Source: Winogradskyella echinorum | GTDB lineage: Bacteria; Bacteroidota; Bacteroidia; Flavobacteriales; Flavobacteriaceae | Length of the DNA stretch: 64,000 nt | Direction of reading: 5' to 3' | Assembly: GCF_014297365.1 (NCBI RefSeq) | Contig: NZ_JACOQD010000001.1 | Location: 434,001-498,000, forward strand | Shown: one piece after another, positions 1 through 8,145 of the stretch | Position numbering within the stretch: the stretch's first letter is position 1 | How the letters are laid out: each line of letters opens with the position of its first letter | The notes under the pieces: model-generated | Databases searched by the model: none | Told to the model about the DNA's origin: nothing | The model's input: the letters and a program-made list of their open reading frames with translations, nothing else | Made by a program: the position numbers and the translations under genes

Positions 1-518
1 TACACGAAGGTTCTTTTGATAAATTGGCAAAATATATCGATGGTGCTAAAGCAGATAGTGATGCCGAAATAATTGCTGGTGGTAATTACGATAAATCAAA
101 AGGTTACTTTATAGAACCTACTGTAATTGTAACAACTAGTCCTAAATATACAACGATGTGTACTGAACTTTTTGGTCCAGTGATTACAATATATGTTTAC
201 GAAGATGATGCTTATTCTGAAACTTTAAAACTTGTTGATGAAACTAGCGAATATGCTTTAACAGGTGCAATTTTATCAACTGATCGTTATGCAGTTGAAG
301 AAGCTACTAAGGCTTTACAAAACTCAGCAGGAAACTTTTATATTAATGACAAGCCAACTGGTGCCGTTGTTGGTCAACAACCATTTGGTGGAGCACGAGC
401 TTCTGGTACAAACGACAAAGCTGGTAGTGCACAAAATTTGTTACGTTGGGTATCTCCAAGATTAATTAAGGAAACCTTTGTAACTCCAACAGACTACAGA
501 TATCCTTTTTTAGGTTAA
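1..518 (+). CDS. pruA: L-glutamate gamma-semialdehyde (1-pyrroline-5-carboxylate) dehydrogenase, C-terminal part
   Basis: The gene begins before the window; the reading frame is open from base 3, and about 171 C-terminal residues are visible. The enzyme oxidises glutamate semialdehyde to glutamate with NAD+, the second step of proline degradation. The visible part carries the aldehyde dehydrogenase C-terminal signature: TELFGPV, NFYINDKPTGAVVGQQPFGG and a following GARASGTNDKAG segment, the standard form in the RocA/PruA branch. The catalytic cysteine and most of the NAD domain lie upstream and cannot be checked. The protein ends in the family-typical YRYPFL tail, so it is not truncated at the 3' end. 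A hairpin terminator follows. Confidence 0.93.
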   Translation, partial: HEGSFDKLAKYIDGAKADSDAEIIAGGNYDKSKGYFIEPTVIVTTSPKYTTMCTELFGPVITIYVYEDDAYSETLKLVDETSEYALTGAILSTDRYAVEEATKALQNSAGNFYINDKPTGAVVGQQPFGGARASGTNDKAGSAQNLLRWVSPRLIKETFVTPTDYRYPFLG

Positions 519-540
519 AACCTATAATTAATTGATAATT

Positions 541-580
541 AAATCCTTATTAGCACTATGCTTTTAAGGATTTTTTTTGT
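541..580 (+). terminator. Rho-independent terminator after pruA
   Basis: An inverted repeat (AAATCCTTA paired with TAAGGATTT, roughly 541-549 with 565-573) is followed directly by a run of T. It lies 22 bases after the pruA stop. The loop is long, about 15 bases. Confidence 0.7.
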
Positions 581-664
581 TTTTAAGGGAATTGACGTTA
601 AAAAAAATCAATATAGAAACTAAAGTTTGTATCTTTTAATTCTATTAATTAAAATTCTACAGCC

Positions 665-2344
665 ATGAAAAAAAACTACGTTTTACTACTATTGCTTTTT
701 CCATTTCTTTTAATAGCACAAACAACTTTTACTTCCACTTTTACTACAGATCTGTCTGCATATGGTGAATTGACGAGTTATCCTGGTGAAGGAGAATATC
801 AAATTTTTCTTAGTGCAGATAACATTTTAGACAAACCCATTTTTTTAATTGATGGCTTTGACCCTGGAGATTCAAGAAATATTACTAGCATATATAATCT
901 CTTAAATTTCACAGGAACTTCTGGCTCGCAAAACTTAGCAGATCTATTACGTGCTGAAGGTTTTGATGTTGTTGTATTAAATTTTCCTACATATATAAGA
1001 ATGGCTGATGGAGCCACCATCGATGGCGGCGCAGATTTTATGGAACGTAATGCAATGGTATTGGTAGAATTAATTAATATTATTAATACAGATAAAGCCG
1101 CTAATAGCCCAGAGCAAAATGTAATTATTGGACCGAGTATGGGAGGAATAATAGCTCGGTACGCCCTAAACTATATGGAAAATCAGAGTTTAGATGCAGA
1201 TACGAGGCTTTATATTTCTTTTGATTCACCTCATTATGGTGCTAACGTACCTATTGGCTTACAACATCAATTGAACTTTTTAGCCTATAATGAAACTAGT
1301 GCAGTGGCAGAAATACAGCCAATAATTAATGGTTTGCTAAACTCACCAGCGGCAAAACAACTATTGACAGATCATTTAGAAGCTCATTTATCTGGTGTAG
1401 ATTTAGTTACTTTTAACCCAACGCTAACCTTGCCAATAGCCCATCCTTTTAGAACAGTATTTGAAACGAATATTAATTCGTTAACACCATCTGGATTTCC
1501 AGAAACGACACGTAATGTATCTATAATTAATGGCAGTGGCATTAATAATTCATACTTTGCTGTAGGCAATACTGGACCAACTGTTACGAATGGATATTCA
1601 GTAATGAACACCACTTTAAATGTACCCATAGGAATATTCACAGCTGATATAAATATAGAAGTCAATTTTACACCTGCCGCTGGTACGACAAATACAGCTA
1701 GTAGTATTTCAATTCAATTATTTAGCACTGAAATTGACGGCTCAGTAGCAAACAGTGAGGCGTTTTCGTATTCTGATGGTATAGATTCAGCACCAGGCGG
1801 ACTATTTGATTTATCTGGAATAACTGGAGGTATAGGTGGTGCTGGTGGTATCGCTGAAGATTTTACAAACGCTCTCAATATTGATAAATTTAATTTTATA
1901 CCATCTATAAGTGCGTTAGCCATAGAGTTTACCGATAATGAAATTAATTGGCATCACAACATAAACCTAACCACTGATATTACGCCATTTGACAATATAT
2001 ATGTACCAGATGACAATGAGCCGCATGTGCAATTAACAGCAGGAAATGTTGCCTTTGCTTTGATGGAAATATTAACACCTCCTTTAGGGATTTCTAATGA
2101 AAACCTTATGGCATTTCAATTAGAAAAAAATCCAATACAAAACAGAGAATTAGTACTACTTTCTAATATTAATACAAATGCCAATGTTAGCGTTATTGAT
2201 GTAACAGGCAAAACAGTTTTTGATACAAATACAACTTTAAATAATCGTACTACGATTCCTGTAGATCTAGCCTCTGGCCTTTACATATTAAGTATCGCAA
2301 GTGAAAATAACAGGACTTTTGTAACTAAGTTTTTTGCAAATTAA
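665..2344 (+). CDS. Secreted alpha/beta-hydrolase (lipase/esterase-like) with T9SS sorting domain
   Basis: A 559-residue exported protein. Residues 1-19 are a signal peptide (lysines, a run of leucines, end at IAQ). The middle is an alpha/beta hydrolase: ILDKPIFLIDGFDP resembles the first strand and oxyanion loop, and GPSMGG within VIIGPSMGGIIARYAL is the GxSxG nucleophile elbow, as in PGAP1-like and lipase families. FDSPHYGANVP follows, as in triacylglycerol lipases. From about residue 485 there is a type A T9SS C-terminal domain ending in GLYILSIASENNRTFVTKFF, so the protein is probably secreted across the outer membrane or displayed on the surface. The catalytic Asp and His cannot be assigned by eye. 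The substrate is unknown; lipid or ester hydrolysis is the family expectation. Confidence 0.85.
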   Translation: MKKNYVLLLLLFPFLLIAQTTFTSTFTTDLSAYGELTSYPGEGEYQIFLSADNILDKPIFLIDGFDPGDSRNITSIYNLLNFTGTSGSQNLADLLRAEGFDVVVLNFPTYIRMADGATIDGGADFMERNAMVLVELINIINTDKAANSPEQNVIIGPSMGGIIARYALNYMENQSLDADTRLYISFDSPHYGANVPIGLQHQLNFLAYNETSAVAEIQPIINGLLNSPAAKQLLTDHLEAHLSGVDLVTFNPTLTLPIAHPFRTVFETNINSLTPSGFPETTRNVSIINGSGINNSYFAVGNTGPTVTNGYSVMNTTLNVPIGIFTADINIEVNFTPAAGTTNTASSISIQLFSTEIDGSVANSEAFSYSDGIDSAPGGLFDLSGITGGIGGAGGIAEDFTNALNIDKFNFIPSISALAIEFTDNEINWHHNINLTTDITPFDNIYVPDDNEPHVQLTAGNVAFALMEILTPPLGISNENLMAFQLEKNPIQNRELVLLSNINTNANVSVIDVTGKTVFDTNTTLNNRTTIPVDLASGLYILSIASENNRTFVTKFFAN

Positions 2345-2388
2345 GTTCTAAAAAAGTAAGACTATTTAATTTAAGAAATCTTTCTTTT

Positions 2389-3015
2389 TTACTTATGCTT
2401 TAATGGAAGATAAATTACTTTTTTAGTTTCAAAAAAGTCTTCTTCAAAATAATCTGAAAGTAAAAATGCTTTAACGTTGGTATATTGTTTTAACTCTTCG
2501 GTTAAATCACCTCCTTTTAAATATAGAATACCATTTTTTAATTCGTTTTGTTGCTTTTTTGCAATTTTACCTTTCACCCATTTTGTAAATTCTGGCATTG
2601 CAGTTACAGCTCTGCTGACAATAAAATCAAAAGTCTCGTCAATAGCTTCTACTCTACTATGCGTAGTTTTAACATTTGTTAATTCGATGGCTTCACAAAC
2701 AGCATTAATAACTTTTAGTTTTTTATTAATACTATCTACTAAATGAAATTTACAATTTGGATATAAAATAGCTAACGGAACTCCAGGGAATCCTCCACCT
2801 GTACCAACGTCTAAAATTGAAGAATTATCAGTAAACTCTATCACTTTGGCAATAGCTAAAGAATGAAGCACATGCCTTAGATATAACTCATCGATATCTT
2901 TACGAGATACTACATTTATTTTAGCATTCCATTCTTTATATAATCCTTCTAAAGCTTCAAATTGATTAATTTGAGTTTCGGTTAAATTTGGAAAATATTT
3001 AAGGATTAATTCCAT
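2389..3015 (-). CDS. rsmG: 16S rRNA (guanine-527-N7) methyltransferase RsmG
   Basis: This enzyme methylates N7 of G527 in 16S rRNA using S-adenosylmethionine. The protein shows the GidB/RsmG pattern: LYKEWNAKINVVSRKDIDELYLRHVLHS at the N terminus, the SAM site SILDVGTGGGFPGVPLAI, then FDFIVSRAVTAMPEFTKWV. I chose the ATG at 3013-3015, giving 208 residues. A TTG six codons earlier is in frame but overlaps a perfect -7 promoter box at 3031-3038, so it would lie inside the promoter. The gene is convergent with the upstream lipase gene and divergent from the desaturase. Confidence 0.93.
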   Translation of the reverse strand: MELILKYFPNLTETQINQFEALEGLYKEWNAKINVVSRKDIDELYLRHVLHSLAIAKVIEFTDNSSILDVGTGGGFPGVPLAILYPNCKFHLVDSINKKLKVINAVCEAIELTNVKTTHSRVEAIDETFDFIVSRAVTAMPEFTKWVKGKIAKKQQNELKNGILYLKGGDLTEELKQYTNVKAFLLSDYFEEDFFETKKVIYLPLKHK

Positions 3016-3030
3016 AACTTTATTTTTTTT

Positions 3031-3038
3031 CAAAAATA
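3031..3038 (-). promoter_or_regulatory. -7 box of the rsmG promoter
   Basis: The minus strand reads TATTTTTG, a full match to the Bacteroidota TAnnTTTG element. It ends only about 15 bases before the chosen rsmG ATG and helps decide that start. Confidence 0.5.
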
Positions 3039-3096
3039 CTTAAATTTAATATGTATTATTTATTGTATTCTTTTATGTTCGATTTTAATTATTAAC

Positions 3097-3104
3097 TATC
3101 TTTG
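3097..3104 (+). promoter_or_regulatory. -7 box of the desaturase promoter
   Basis: TATCTTTG matches the Bacteroidota TAnnTTTG element, about 58 bases before the desaturase start codon. I see no convincing -33 TTTG at the usual spacing; TTCG near 3078-3081 is the nearest. Confidence 0.5.
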
Positions 3105-3162
3105 ACGCTATTATTATAATGTATTTAAATCCCATACGTTATACCCTTAAAACATAAGATTA

Positions 3163-4257
3163 ATGGCACAACAAACATTAAAATTTTCAAGAAAAGATTC
3201 TGCTAAGTTCTTCAAGACTTTAAATAAACGCGTTAACAATTACTTCAAAGAAAATAATATTAAAAAAACAGGAAACTGGAAACTATATACTAAGGCTGTA
3301 ATAATGTTTACATTGTTACTTGGACCATTAGTATTATTATTAACGGTAAATGTTCCTACATGGTTACAAATTATTTGTATGATGGTTATTGGTATAGGAA
3401 TGGCTGGTGTAGGAATGAATGTTATGCACGACGCAAATCATGGCTCATTCTCTAGTAAAAAATGGGTTAACAAACTCATGGGAAGCAGTATCCATATTTT
3501 AGCTGGTAATGATTATAATTGGAAAGTTCAGCACAACGTACTGCACCATACTTACACCAATATTCAAGGACACGACGAAGATATAGATGCTGGTAGAATT
3601 ATTCGTTTTTCTAAACATTCTAAATGGTTAAAAATTCATCAATATCAAAAATATTACGCTTTTTTACTATATGGTTTATTAACCGTTAACTGGGCTATTA
3701 CAACAGATTTTAAACAAACTTACCAATACCTAAAAAGAAAACTATCTTATGGCGAATTCCCTAATCCTGCTACACAATGGACTAAGTTAATTATTGGTAA
3801 AATAATTTATTATTCTATTTGGGTCGTTTTACCTTTAGCACTTGGTTATGCCTGGTGGCAAGTATTAATAGGGTTTCTAATAATGCATTATACTGCTGGT
3901 ATTATCTTAAGTATTATTTTTCAATTAGCACATGTTATGCCTAATACCGAAATGCCTTTACCGGACGAAGATGGAAATATGAAAAACACTTGGGCTATTC
4001 ACCAGTTATTTACAACTTCAAATTTCTCTCCAAAAAGTTGGATAGTAGAATTTTATACAGGCGGTTTAAATAGACAGGTAGAACACCATTTATTCTCTAA
4101 CATAAGTCATGTACATTATAAAAACATTGCTAAGATAGTAAGAGAAACAGCGCATGAATTTAGCTTACCTTATAACGAATACAATTCTATTTGGACAGCT
4201 ATTGCAGAGCACTACAGGCAATTAAAAGTATTAGGCATGAAGCCAAATATGGCTTAA
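3163..4257 (+). CDS. Membrane fatty acid (acyl-lipid/acyl-CoA) desaturase
   Basis: A 364-residue integral membrane di-iron desaturase. The three histidine boxes are all present: HDANH (from residue 89), HNVLHH (from residue 124) and QVEHH (from residue 305). Glutamine in place of the first histidine of the third box is typical of front-end (delta-5/delta-6-like) and linoleoyl-CoA desaturases. No cytochrome b5 domain is fused at the N terminus. Hydrophobic pairs of helices lie around residues 47-90 and 220-260. The role is introduction of double bonds into membrane acyl chains, probably for fluidity in the cold; the regiospecificity cannot be read from the sequence. It has its own promoter and is followed 31 bases later by the aminotransferase gene. 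Confidence 0.9.
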   Translation: MAQQTLKFSRKDSAKFFKTLNKRVNNYFKENNIKKTGNWKLYTKAVIMFTLLLGPLVLLLTVNVPTWLQIICMMVIGIGMAGVGMNVMHDANHGSFSSKKWVNKLMGSSIHILAGNDYNWKVQHNVLHHTYTNIQGHDEDIDAGRIIRFSKHSKWLKIHQYQKYYAFLLYGLLTVNWAITTDFKQTYQYLKRKLSYGEFPNPATQWTKLIIGKIIYYSIWVVLPLALGYAWWQVLIGFLIMHYTAGIILSIIFQLAHVMPNTEMPLPDEDGNMKNTWAIHQLFTTSNFSPKSWIVEFYTGGLNRQVEHHLFSNISHVHYKNIAKIVRETAHEFSLPYNEYNSIWTAIAEHYRQLKVLGMKPNMA

Positions 4258-4288
4258 AACAATCAGCAGATTAAAATAAATAAGTACA

Positions 4289-5473
4289 ATGAACCAACTT
4301 TCGGATAGAATTAATAATCTATCGACATCAGCTACCCTAGCCATGGCTGCAAAAGCCAGAGAACTTAGAGCAGAGGGAAAAGATATTATTGGATTAAGTT
4401 TGGGTGAACCAGATTTTAATACTCCAGATTTTATAAAAAATGCTGCAATACAAGCCATCAATGAAAACTACAATAGTTACACACCTGTTGATGGTTATGT
4501 AGAATTAAAAGAGGCTATTATCAATAAGTTTAAACGCGATAATAACCTAGAATATACATTACCACAAATTGTAGTTTCTACAGGAGCTAAACAAGCTTTG
4601 TTCAATGTTGCTTCCGCAATGTTAAATAAAGGTGATGAAGTTATTTTACCGTGCCCATATTGGGTAAGTTATGCAGACATTGTAAAGCTAAACAATGGTG
4701 TACCAGTAGAGGTTAAAACTTCTATAGAAAACGACTTTAAAATGACAGCAGCGCAACTTGAAGCTGCAATTACACCTAAAACAAAGATGATCTGGTACAG
4801 TTCTCCTTGTAACCCAAGTGGATCTGTTTATAGTAAAGATGAGTTAAGAGCATTAGCAGATGTACTACAAAAACATCCGAATATTTATGTGGTTTCAGAT
4901 GAAATATATGAACATATAAATTTTATTGGAGGTCATTTTAGTATGGCACAATTTGATGATATGTTCGACCGAACCATTACTGTAAACGGAGTTTCTAAAG
5001 CTTTTGCTATGACGGGCTGGAGAATTGGTTATATAGGTGCACCAGATTTTATAGCTAGAGCTTGCAATAAAATGCAAGGTCAAGTTACTAGTGGAGCAAA
5101 TTGTATAGCACAACGTGCCGTAATTACAGCGCTAGAGGCACCAGCATTTAGTATACAATACATGGTTGATGAATTTAAAGTACGTCGTAAACTTATTTTA
5201 GATTTAATTAGTGAAATAGACGGCTTTAAAGCCAATGAACCAGAAGGAGCATTTTATGTATTTCCTAATGTGTCTGCTTATTTTGGTAAAACTATAAAAG
5301 GAAAAACCATTAATAATGCTACAGACATGTCTTTATTTTTACTTGAAGAAGCTTTAGTAGCTACAGTAACTGGTGAAGCATTTGGAAACCCAGATTGTAT
5401 AAGAATTTCTTATGCTGCATCTCAAGAGAACATTAAAGAGGCAATTAAACGTATTAAAGAAGCGTTATCTTAA
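4289..5473 (+). CDS. PLP-dependent aminotransferase, aspartate aminotransferase type (class I)
   Basis: A 394-residue fold-type I aminotransferase of the Ib subgroup (like AspB of Bacillus), usually transferring the amino group between aspartate and 2-oxoglutarate. Visible signatures: IIGLSLGEPDFNTPDF near the N terminus, YSSPCNPSGSVY with the conserved asparagine, VVSDEIYEHI with the PLP-ring aspartate, and NGVSKAFAMTGWRIGY with the Schiff-base lysine at residue 237. A C-terminal arginine in DCIRISYAAS would bind the substrate carboxylate. Length is normal. Closely related enzymes accept prephenate or other substrates, so aspartate specificity is inferred. A strong hairpin terminator follows. 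Confidence 0.88.
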   Translation: MNQLSDRINNLSTSATLAMAAKARELRAEGKDIIGLSLGEPDFNTPDFIKNAAIQAINENYNSYTPVDGYVELKEAIINKFKRDNNLEYTLPQIVVSTGAKQALFNVASAMLNKGDEVILPCPYWVSYADIVKLNNGVPVEVKTSIENDFKMTAAQLEAAITPKTKMIWYSSPCNPSGSVYSKDELRALADVLQKHPNIYVVSDEIYEHINFIGGHFSMAQFDDMFDRTITVNGVSKAFAMTGWRIGYIGAPDFIARACNKMQGQVTSGANCIAQRAVITALEAPAFSIQYMVDEFKVRRKLILDLISEIDGFKANEPEGAFYVFPNVSAYFGKTIKGKTINNATDMSLFLLEEALVATVTGEAFGNPDCIRISYAASQENIKEAIKRIKEALS

Positions 5474-5497
5474 TATAATACATCAATCGCCTTTATT

Positions 5498-5538
5498 AAA
5501 AAAAGCTATAACGTGATTTATTCCGTTATAGCTTTTTT
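5498..5538. terminator. Bidirectional terminator between convergent genes
   Basis: An almost perfect hairpin: AAAAAGCTATAACG pairs with CGTTATAGCTTTTT around a loop of about 10 bases, with A-runs on the left and T-runs on the right. It lies between the aminotransferase stop and the stop of the minus-strand small protein, so it can serve both directions. Confidence 0.85.
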
Positions 5539-5540
5539 GT

Positions 5541-5801
5541 TTATGACGCTTTAAGCATCCAAACCAAACCTACAATTAGTATAGCTGTAATGCTAAGAAT
5601 CTTTATCCAAAGGTTTTGATTTTCCTTTTTAAGCTTTTGCCTAATTTCCTTCAATTGCTCTGGTGTTGCTTTAGGTAAATTAAACTCTATTTTTCTGTTT
5701 TTATCATAACCACCTAAGGTTTTTCTAAATCGTTTAGATTTATCGAGCATTATGCTCTTGTTACTCTTTAAAGTACTTCTCATTGATTCACCTAGTGGCA
5801 T
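5541..5801 (-). CDS. Small C-terminally anchored membrane protein, paralogue A
   Basis: An 86-residue protein of unknown function. Residues 1-35 are polar and basic, followed by a conserved core LGGYDKNRKIEF, NLPKAT and PEQLKEIRQKLKKENQ (a predicted charged helix). Residues about 66-84 form one hydrophobic segment ending near the C terminus, which suggests a tail-anchored protein facing the cytoplasm. The neighbour 12 bases upstream is a clear paralogue: both share LGGY, a lysine/arginine-rich step, FNLPKAT or YNFPKAT, and QLKEI. Similar short proteins occur widely in Flavobacteriaceae as conserved hypotheticals (recalled, not searched). The two genes are very likely cotranscribed. Confidence 0.75.
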   Translation of the reverse strand: MPLGESMRSTLKSNKSIMLDKSKRFRKTLGGYDKNRKIEFNLPKATPEQLKEIRQKLKKENQNLWIKILSITAILIVGLVWMLKAS

Positions 5802-5813
5802 AGAATTAGGTAT

Positions 5814-6095
5814 TTAATAGGTTACAAATTGAACCATTCCGTCAGCAACATAAATCCACACACAAACAAGACCTATAAATAATATAACAGTCAATAGCGC
5901 AATTTTAAGCATTCTTATCTTATGTTCTTCTTTTAATCGTTTTCCAATTTCTTTGAGTTGTTTTGCGGTAGCTTTAGGAAAATTATATTCTGTTCTCTTA
6001 TCCGCATTATAACCTCCAAGCCTATTAACAAACTTATCTCGTTGAGGCAATTGTTTTCTATTAAAATTAATAACGTTCATTGAATTAGAAGGCAT
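5814..6095 (-). CDS. Small C-terminally anchored membrane protein, paralogue B
   Basis: A 93-residue protein of unknown function and the upstream partner of the 86-residue paralogue. It has the same order: a short polar N terminus, LGGYNADKRTEYNFPKAT, QLKEIGKRLKEEHKIRMLK as a charged helix, then one transmembrane stretch (about residues 65-86) and a seven-residue tail. The start at 6093-6095 is preferred because both paralogues then open with MP and a serine-containing stretch; an internal ATG five codons later is possible. Function is not known; single-pass topology and conserved helix suggest a protein-protein interaction role. Confidence 0.75.
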   Translation of the reverse strand: MPSNSMNVINFNRKQLPQRDKFVNRLGGYNADKRTEYNFPKATAKQLKEIGKRLKEEHKIRMLKIALLTVILFIGLVCVWIYVADGMVQFVTY

Positions 6096-6228
6096 AATTT
6101 CTAGGTTTTAGATTAAAATAGGATATAAGATTCAACATCAACACAAAATGAATGCATTGTTGGTTATATAAAAGACACATATAAAAAGTGTCAGTTAGAG
6201 GTCAGAAAAATTAAATAGTTTCTACTAC

Positions 6229-6477
6229 TTAGAAAATAGCTATTAAAGCTATGGCAAATACAGATAGTTTTAAAATTGCTGCTGTATGATCTACCATTTT
6301 AAATTGTGAAGATTTTAGTCTTTGTCTAATTCCAAATACAGATTTTGTAGTTGACTTACTGTAGTTATGCTTCACAACTGATTTGTAATTAGAATTTAAT
6401 AAGCCATTGTTTGTAAAATGAGACACCTTAGCGGGTTCTGGTACAAATTCTAATTCTTGATTTAATAATAATTCCAT
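6229..6477 (-). CDS. Small hypothetical protein with C-terminal membrane segment
   Basis: An 82-residue protein that I do not recognise. I use the ATG at 6475-6477 (MELLLNQELEFVPEPAKV). The frame stays open for a further 34 codons upstream, but that extension reads as untranslated leader (cysteine- and asparagine-rich, no family likeness). The body is polar and basic (SVVKHNYSKSTTKSVFGIRQRLKSSQ), and the last 17 residues are hydrophobic, ending LSVFAIALIAIF. This is a tail-anchor layout like that of the two adjacent paralogues, but the conserved LGGY/PKAT core is missing. It may belong to the same regulon; this is only positional inference. Confidence 0.5.
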   Translation of the reverse strand: MELLLNQELEFVPEPAKVSHFTNNGLLNSNYKSVVKHNYSKSTTKSVFGIRQRLKSSQFKMVDHTAAILKLSVFAIALIAIF

Positions 6478-6640
6478 GATTGATATTTTTAATTGGTTAC
6501 ATAGATATGACGCCCAAGAATTAAAAATGTTACAGCCTGTGTTACAACTATAGCGTGGGATTGAGGGTGTCAATTTCAAAAAACACTAGTAAAAATATAG
6601 GCTAGCTAAATTTGAAAAAAAAATAAAAAAAGTCGAAAAT

Positions 6641-8134
6641 TTATCTGTTTCTCCAGAAAAATGGAGTCAATAATATGAGTACAGTGAATAATTCTAATCG
6701 TCCAATAAGCATTAAAAATGCAGCCCACCATTTTCCTAAAGATGGCAATGCAGCATAATTATTAACTGGTCCAAAATCCCCTAAAGCAGGTCCAACATTT
6801 CCTAAACTAGAAGCTGAAAGTCCGATAGCAGATTCAAAATCTATATTGAACATAGAAAACACTAAAGCACCTATGATAAAAGATAACATGTATAAAATAA
6901 AAAATCCAAGGATATTAAATACAATGTCTTTAGAAATTGATTTTGTATTGTAACGTACTGGTAAAATGGCATTTGGATGCAAAGCACGTTTAAATTCTAA
7001 GAAACCGTTTTTAATTAGAATTAAGTGACGGACTACTTTTACACCTCCAGAGGTACTTCCTGCAGAACCACCCAAAAACATTAATCCAAAAAAGAAAACT
7101 GTTAAAAACGGTGTCCACAATGTATAATCTGCTGAAACAAACCCTGTTGTAGTTACTATAGCCAACACCTGAAACAATGCATGTCTAATGGCACTTTCAG
7201 CTTCACCTAATACCATTGGATGTAATATTGAAGATTGAGATACATCCGCTTTAAAATAAATTAATAATGATGCTACAAGTGTAAAAATGACAATAAATTT
7301 AAAGTAGAGTTTAAATTCATCATCCTTAATAATTTTTACAACATTTCCTTTAAAAAGATAATAGCTCAGAACAAAATTTGTTCCTGCTAAAAACATAAAA
7401 AATATAATTATGTATTGTATTGCAGGATTATCATTCCAATGGGCAACACTGGCATTTTTAGTAGAAAAACCACCTGTTGACAATGTACTTAGTGCATGAT
7501 TAATAGCATCAAAAAAAGACATGCCAGCAACCTGAAGTAAAATAGTTTCAGCGACGGTATATCCAAAATATATTAACCATAAACGTTTTGCTGTATCTGT
7601 TATTCTCGGATGTAATTTATCGCCTCCAGGACCAGGAGCTTCAGCAGCAAACAACTGCATGCCACCAACACCTAACAATGGTAAAATGGCAATAGCTAAA
7701 ACAATAATTCCCATACCACCTATCCAATGCGTCATACTACGCCAAAACAATACACCTTCCGGCAGGATCTCAATATCATTTAAAATACTTGCACCTGTAG
7801 TGGTATAACCAGACATGGTCTCAAAAAATGCGTTTGTAAATGAAGGAATAGCGTCAGTTGCCAAATAAGGCAGTGTACCTGTAAGAGACATCACGACCCA
7901 TCCAAAAGCTACAACAATGTAGCCTTCGCGCTTATTCATTTCTTTTCTATGTTTTTTAGTACCAAACATAGCTATGGCACCCAAAAGTAATGTTGCTAAA
8001 CCAGCTAAGAATAAATTTAAGGTAACACCGTCTTTATAGATTAAACTAATTAGTGTAGCTACCATCATAAAACCACCATTGAATAACAATAGCAATCCAA
8101 AAAAATGAAATATGATTTTATAATTAAGCTTCAT
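6641..8134 (-). CDS. trkH: Trk-type potassium transporter, membrane subunit
   Basis: A 497-residue polytopic membrane protein of the TrkH/KtrB family, moving potassium across the inner membrane. Selectivity-filter-like loops are visible: TMSGYTTTGASIL, LSTLSTGGFSTKN, VTTTGFVSADY and SSLGNVGPALGDFGP, each with the key glycine of the four pore loops. The segment MTHWIGGMGIIVLAIAILPLLG is the family hallmark after pore loop 1. It is the second gene of an operon, 11 bases downstream of trkA, whose product forms the gating ring. Confidence 0.95.
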   Translation of the reverse strand: MKLNYKIIFHFFGLLLLFNGGFMMVATLISLIYKDGVTLNLFLAGLATLLLGAIAMFGTKKHRKEMNKREGYIVVAFGWVVMSLTGTLPYLATDAIPSFTNAFFETMSGYTTTGASILNDIEILPEGVLFWRSMTHWIGGMGIIVLAIAILPLLGVGGMQLFAAEAPGPGGDKLHPRITDTAKRLWLIYFGYTVAETILLQVAGMSFFDAINHALSTLSTGGFSTKNASVAHWNDNPAIQYIIIFFMFLAGTNFVLSYYLFKGNVVKIIKDDEFKLYFKFIVIFTLVASLLIYFKADVSQSSILHPMVLGEAESAIRHALFQVLAIVTTTGFVSADYTLWTPFLTVFFFGLMFLGGSAGSTSGGVKVVRHLILIKNGFLEFKRALHPNAILPVRYNTKSISKDIVFNILGFFILYMLSFIIGALVFSMFNIDFESAIGLSASSLGNVGPALGDFGPVNNYAALPSLGKWWAAFLMLIGRLELFTVLILLTPFFWRNR

Positions 8135-8145
8135 CTTCTATAAAA

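Noticed and set aside
6478..6579. 34-codon upstream extension of the 82-residue small protein
   Set aside because: The sequence is not protein-like, starts at a non-ATG or weak context, and contains a likely leader region.
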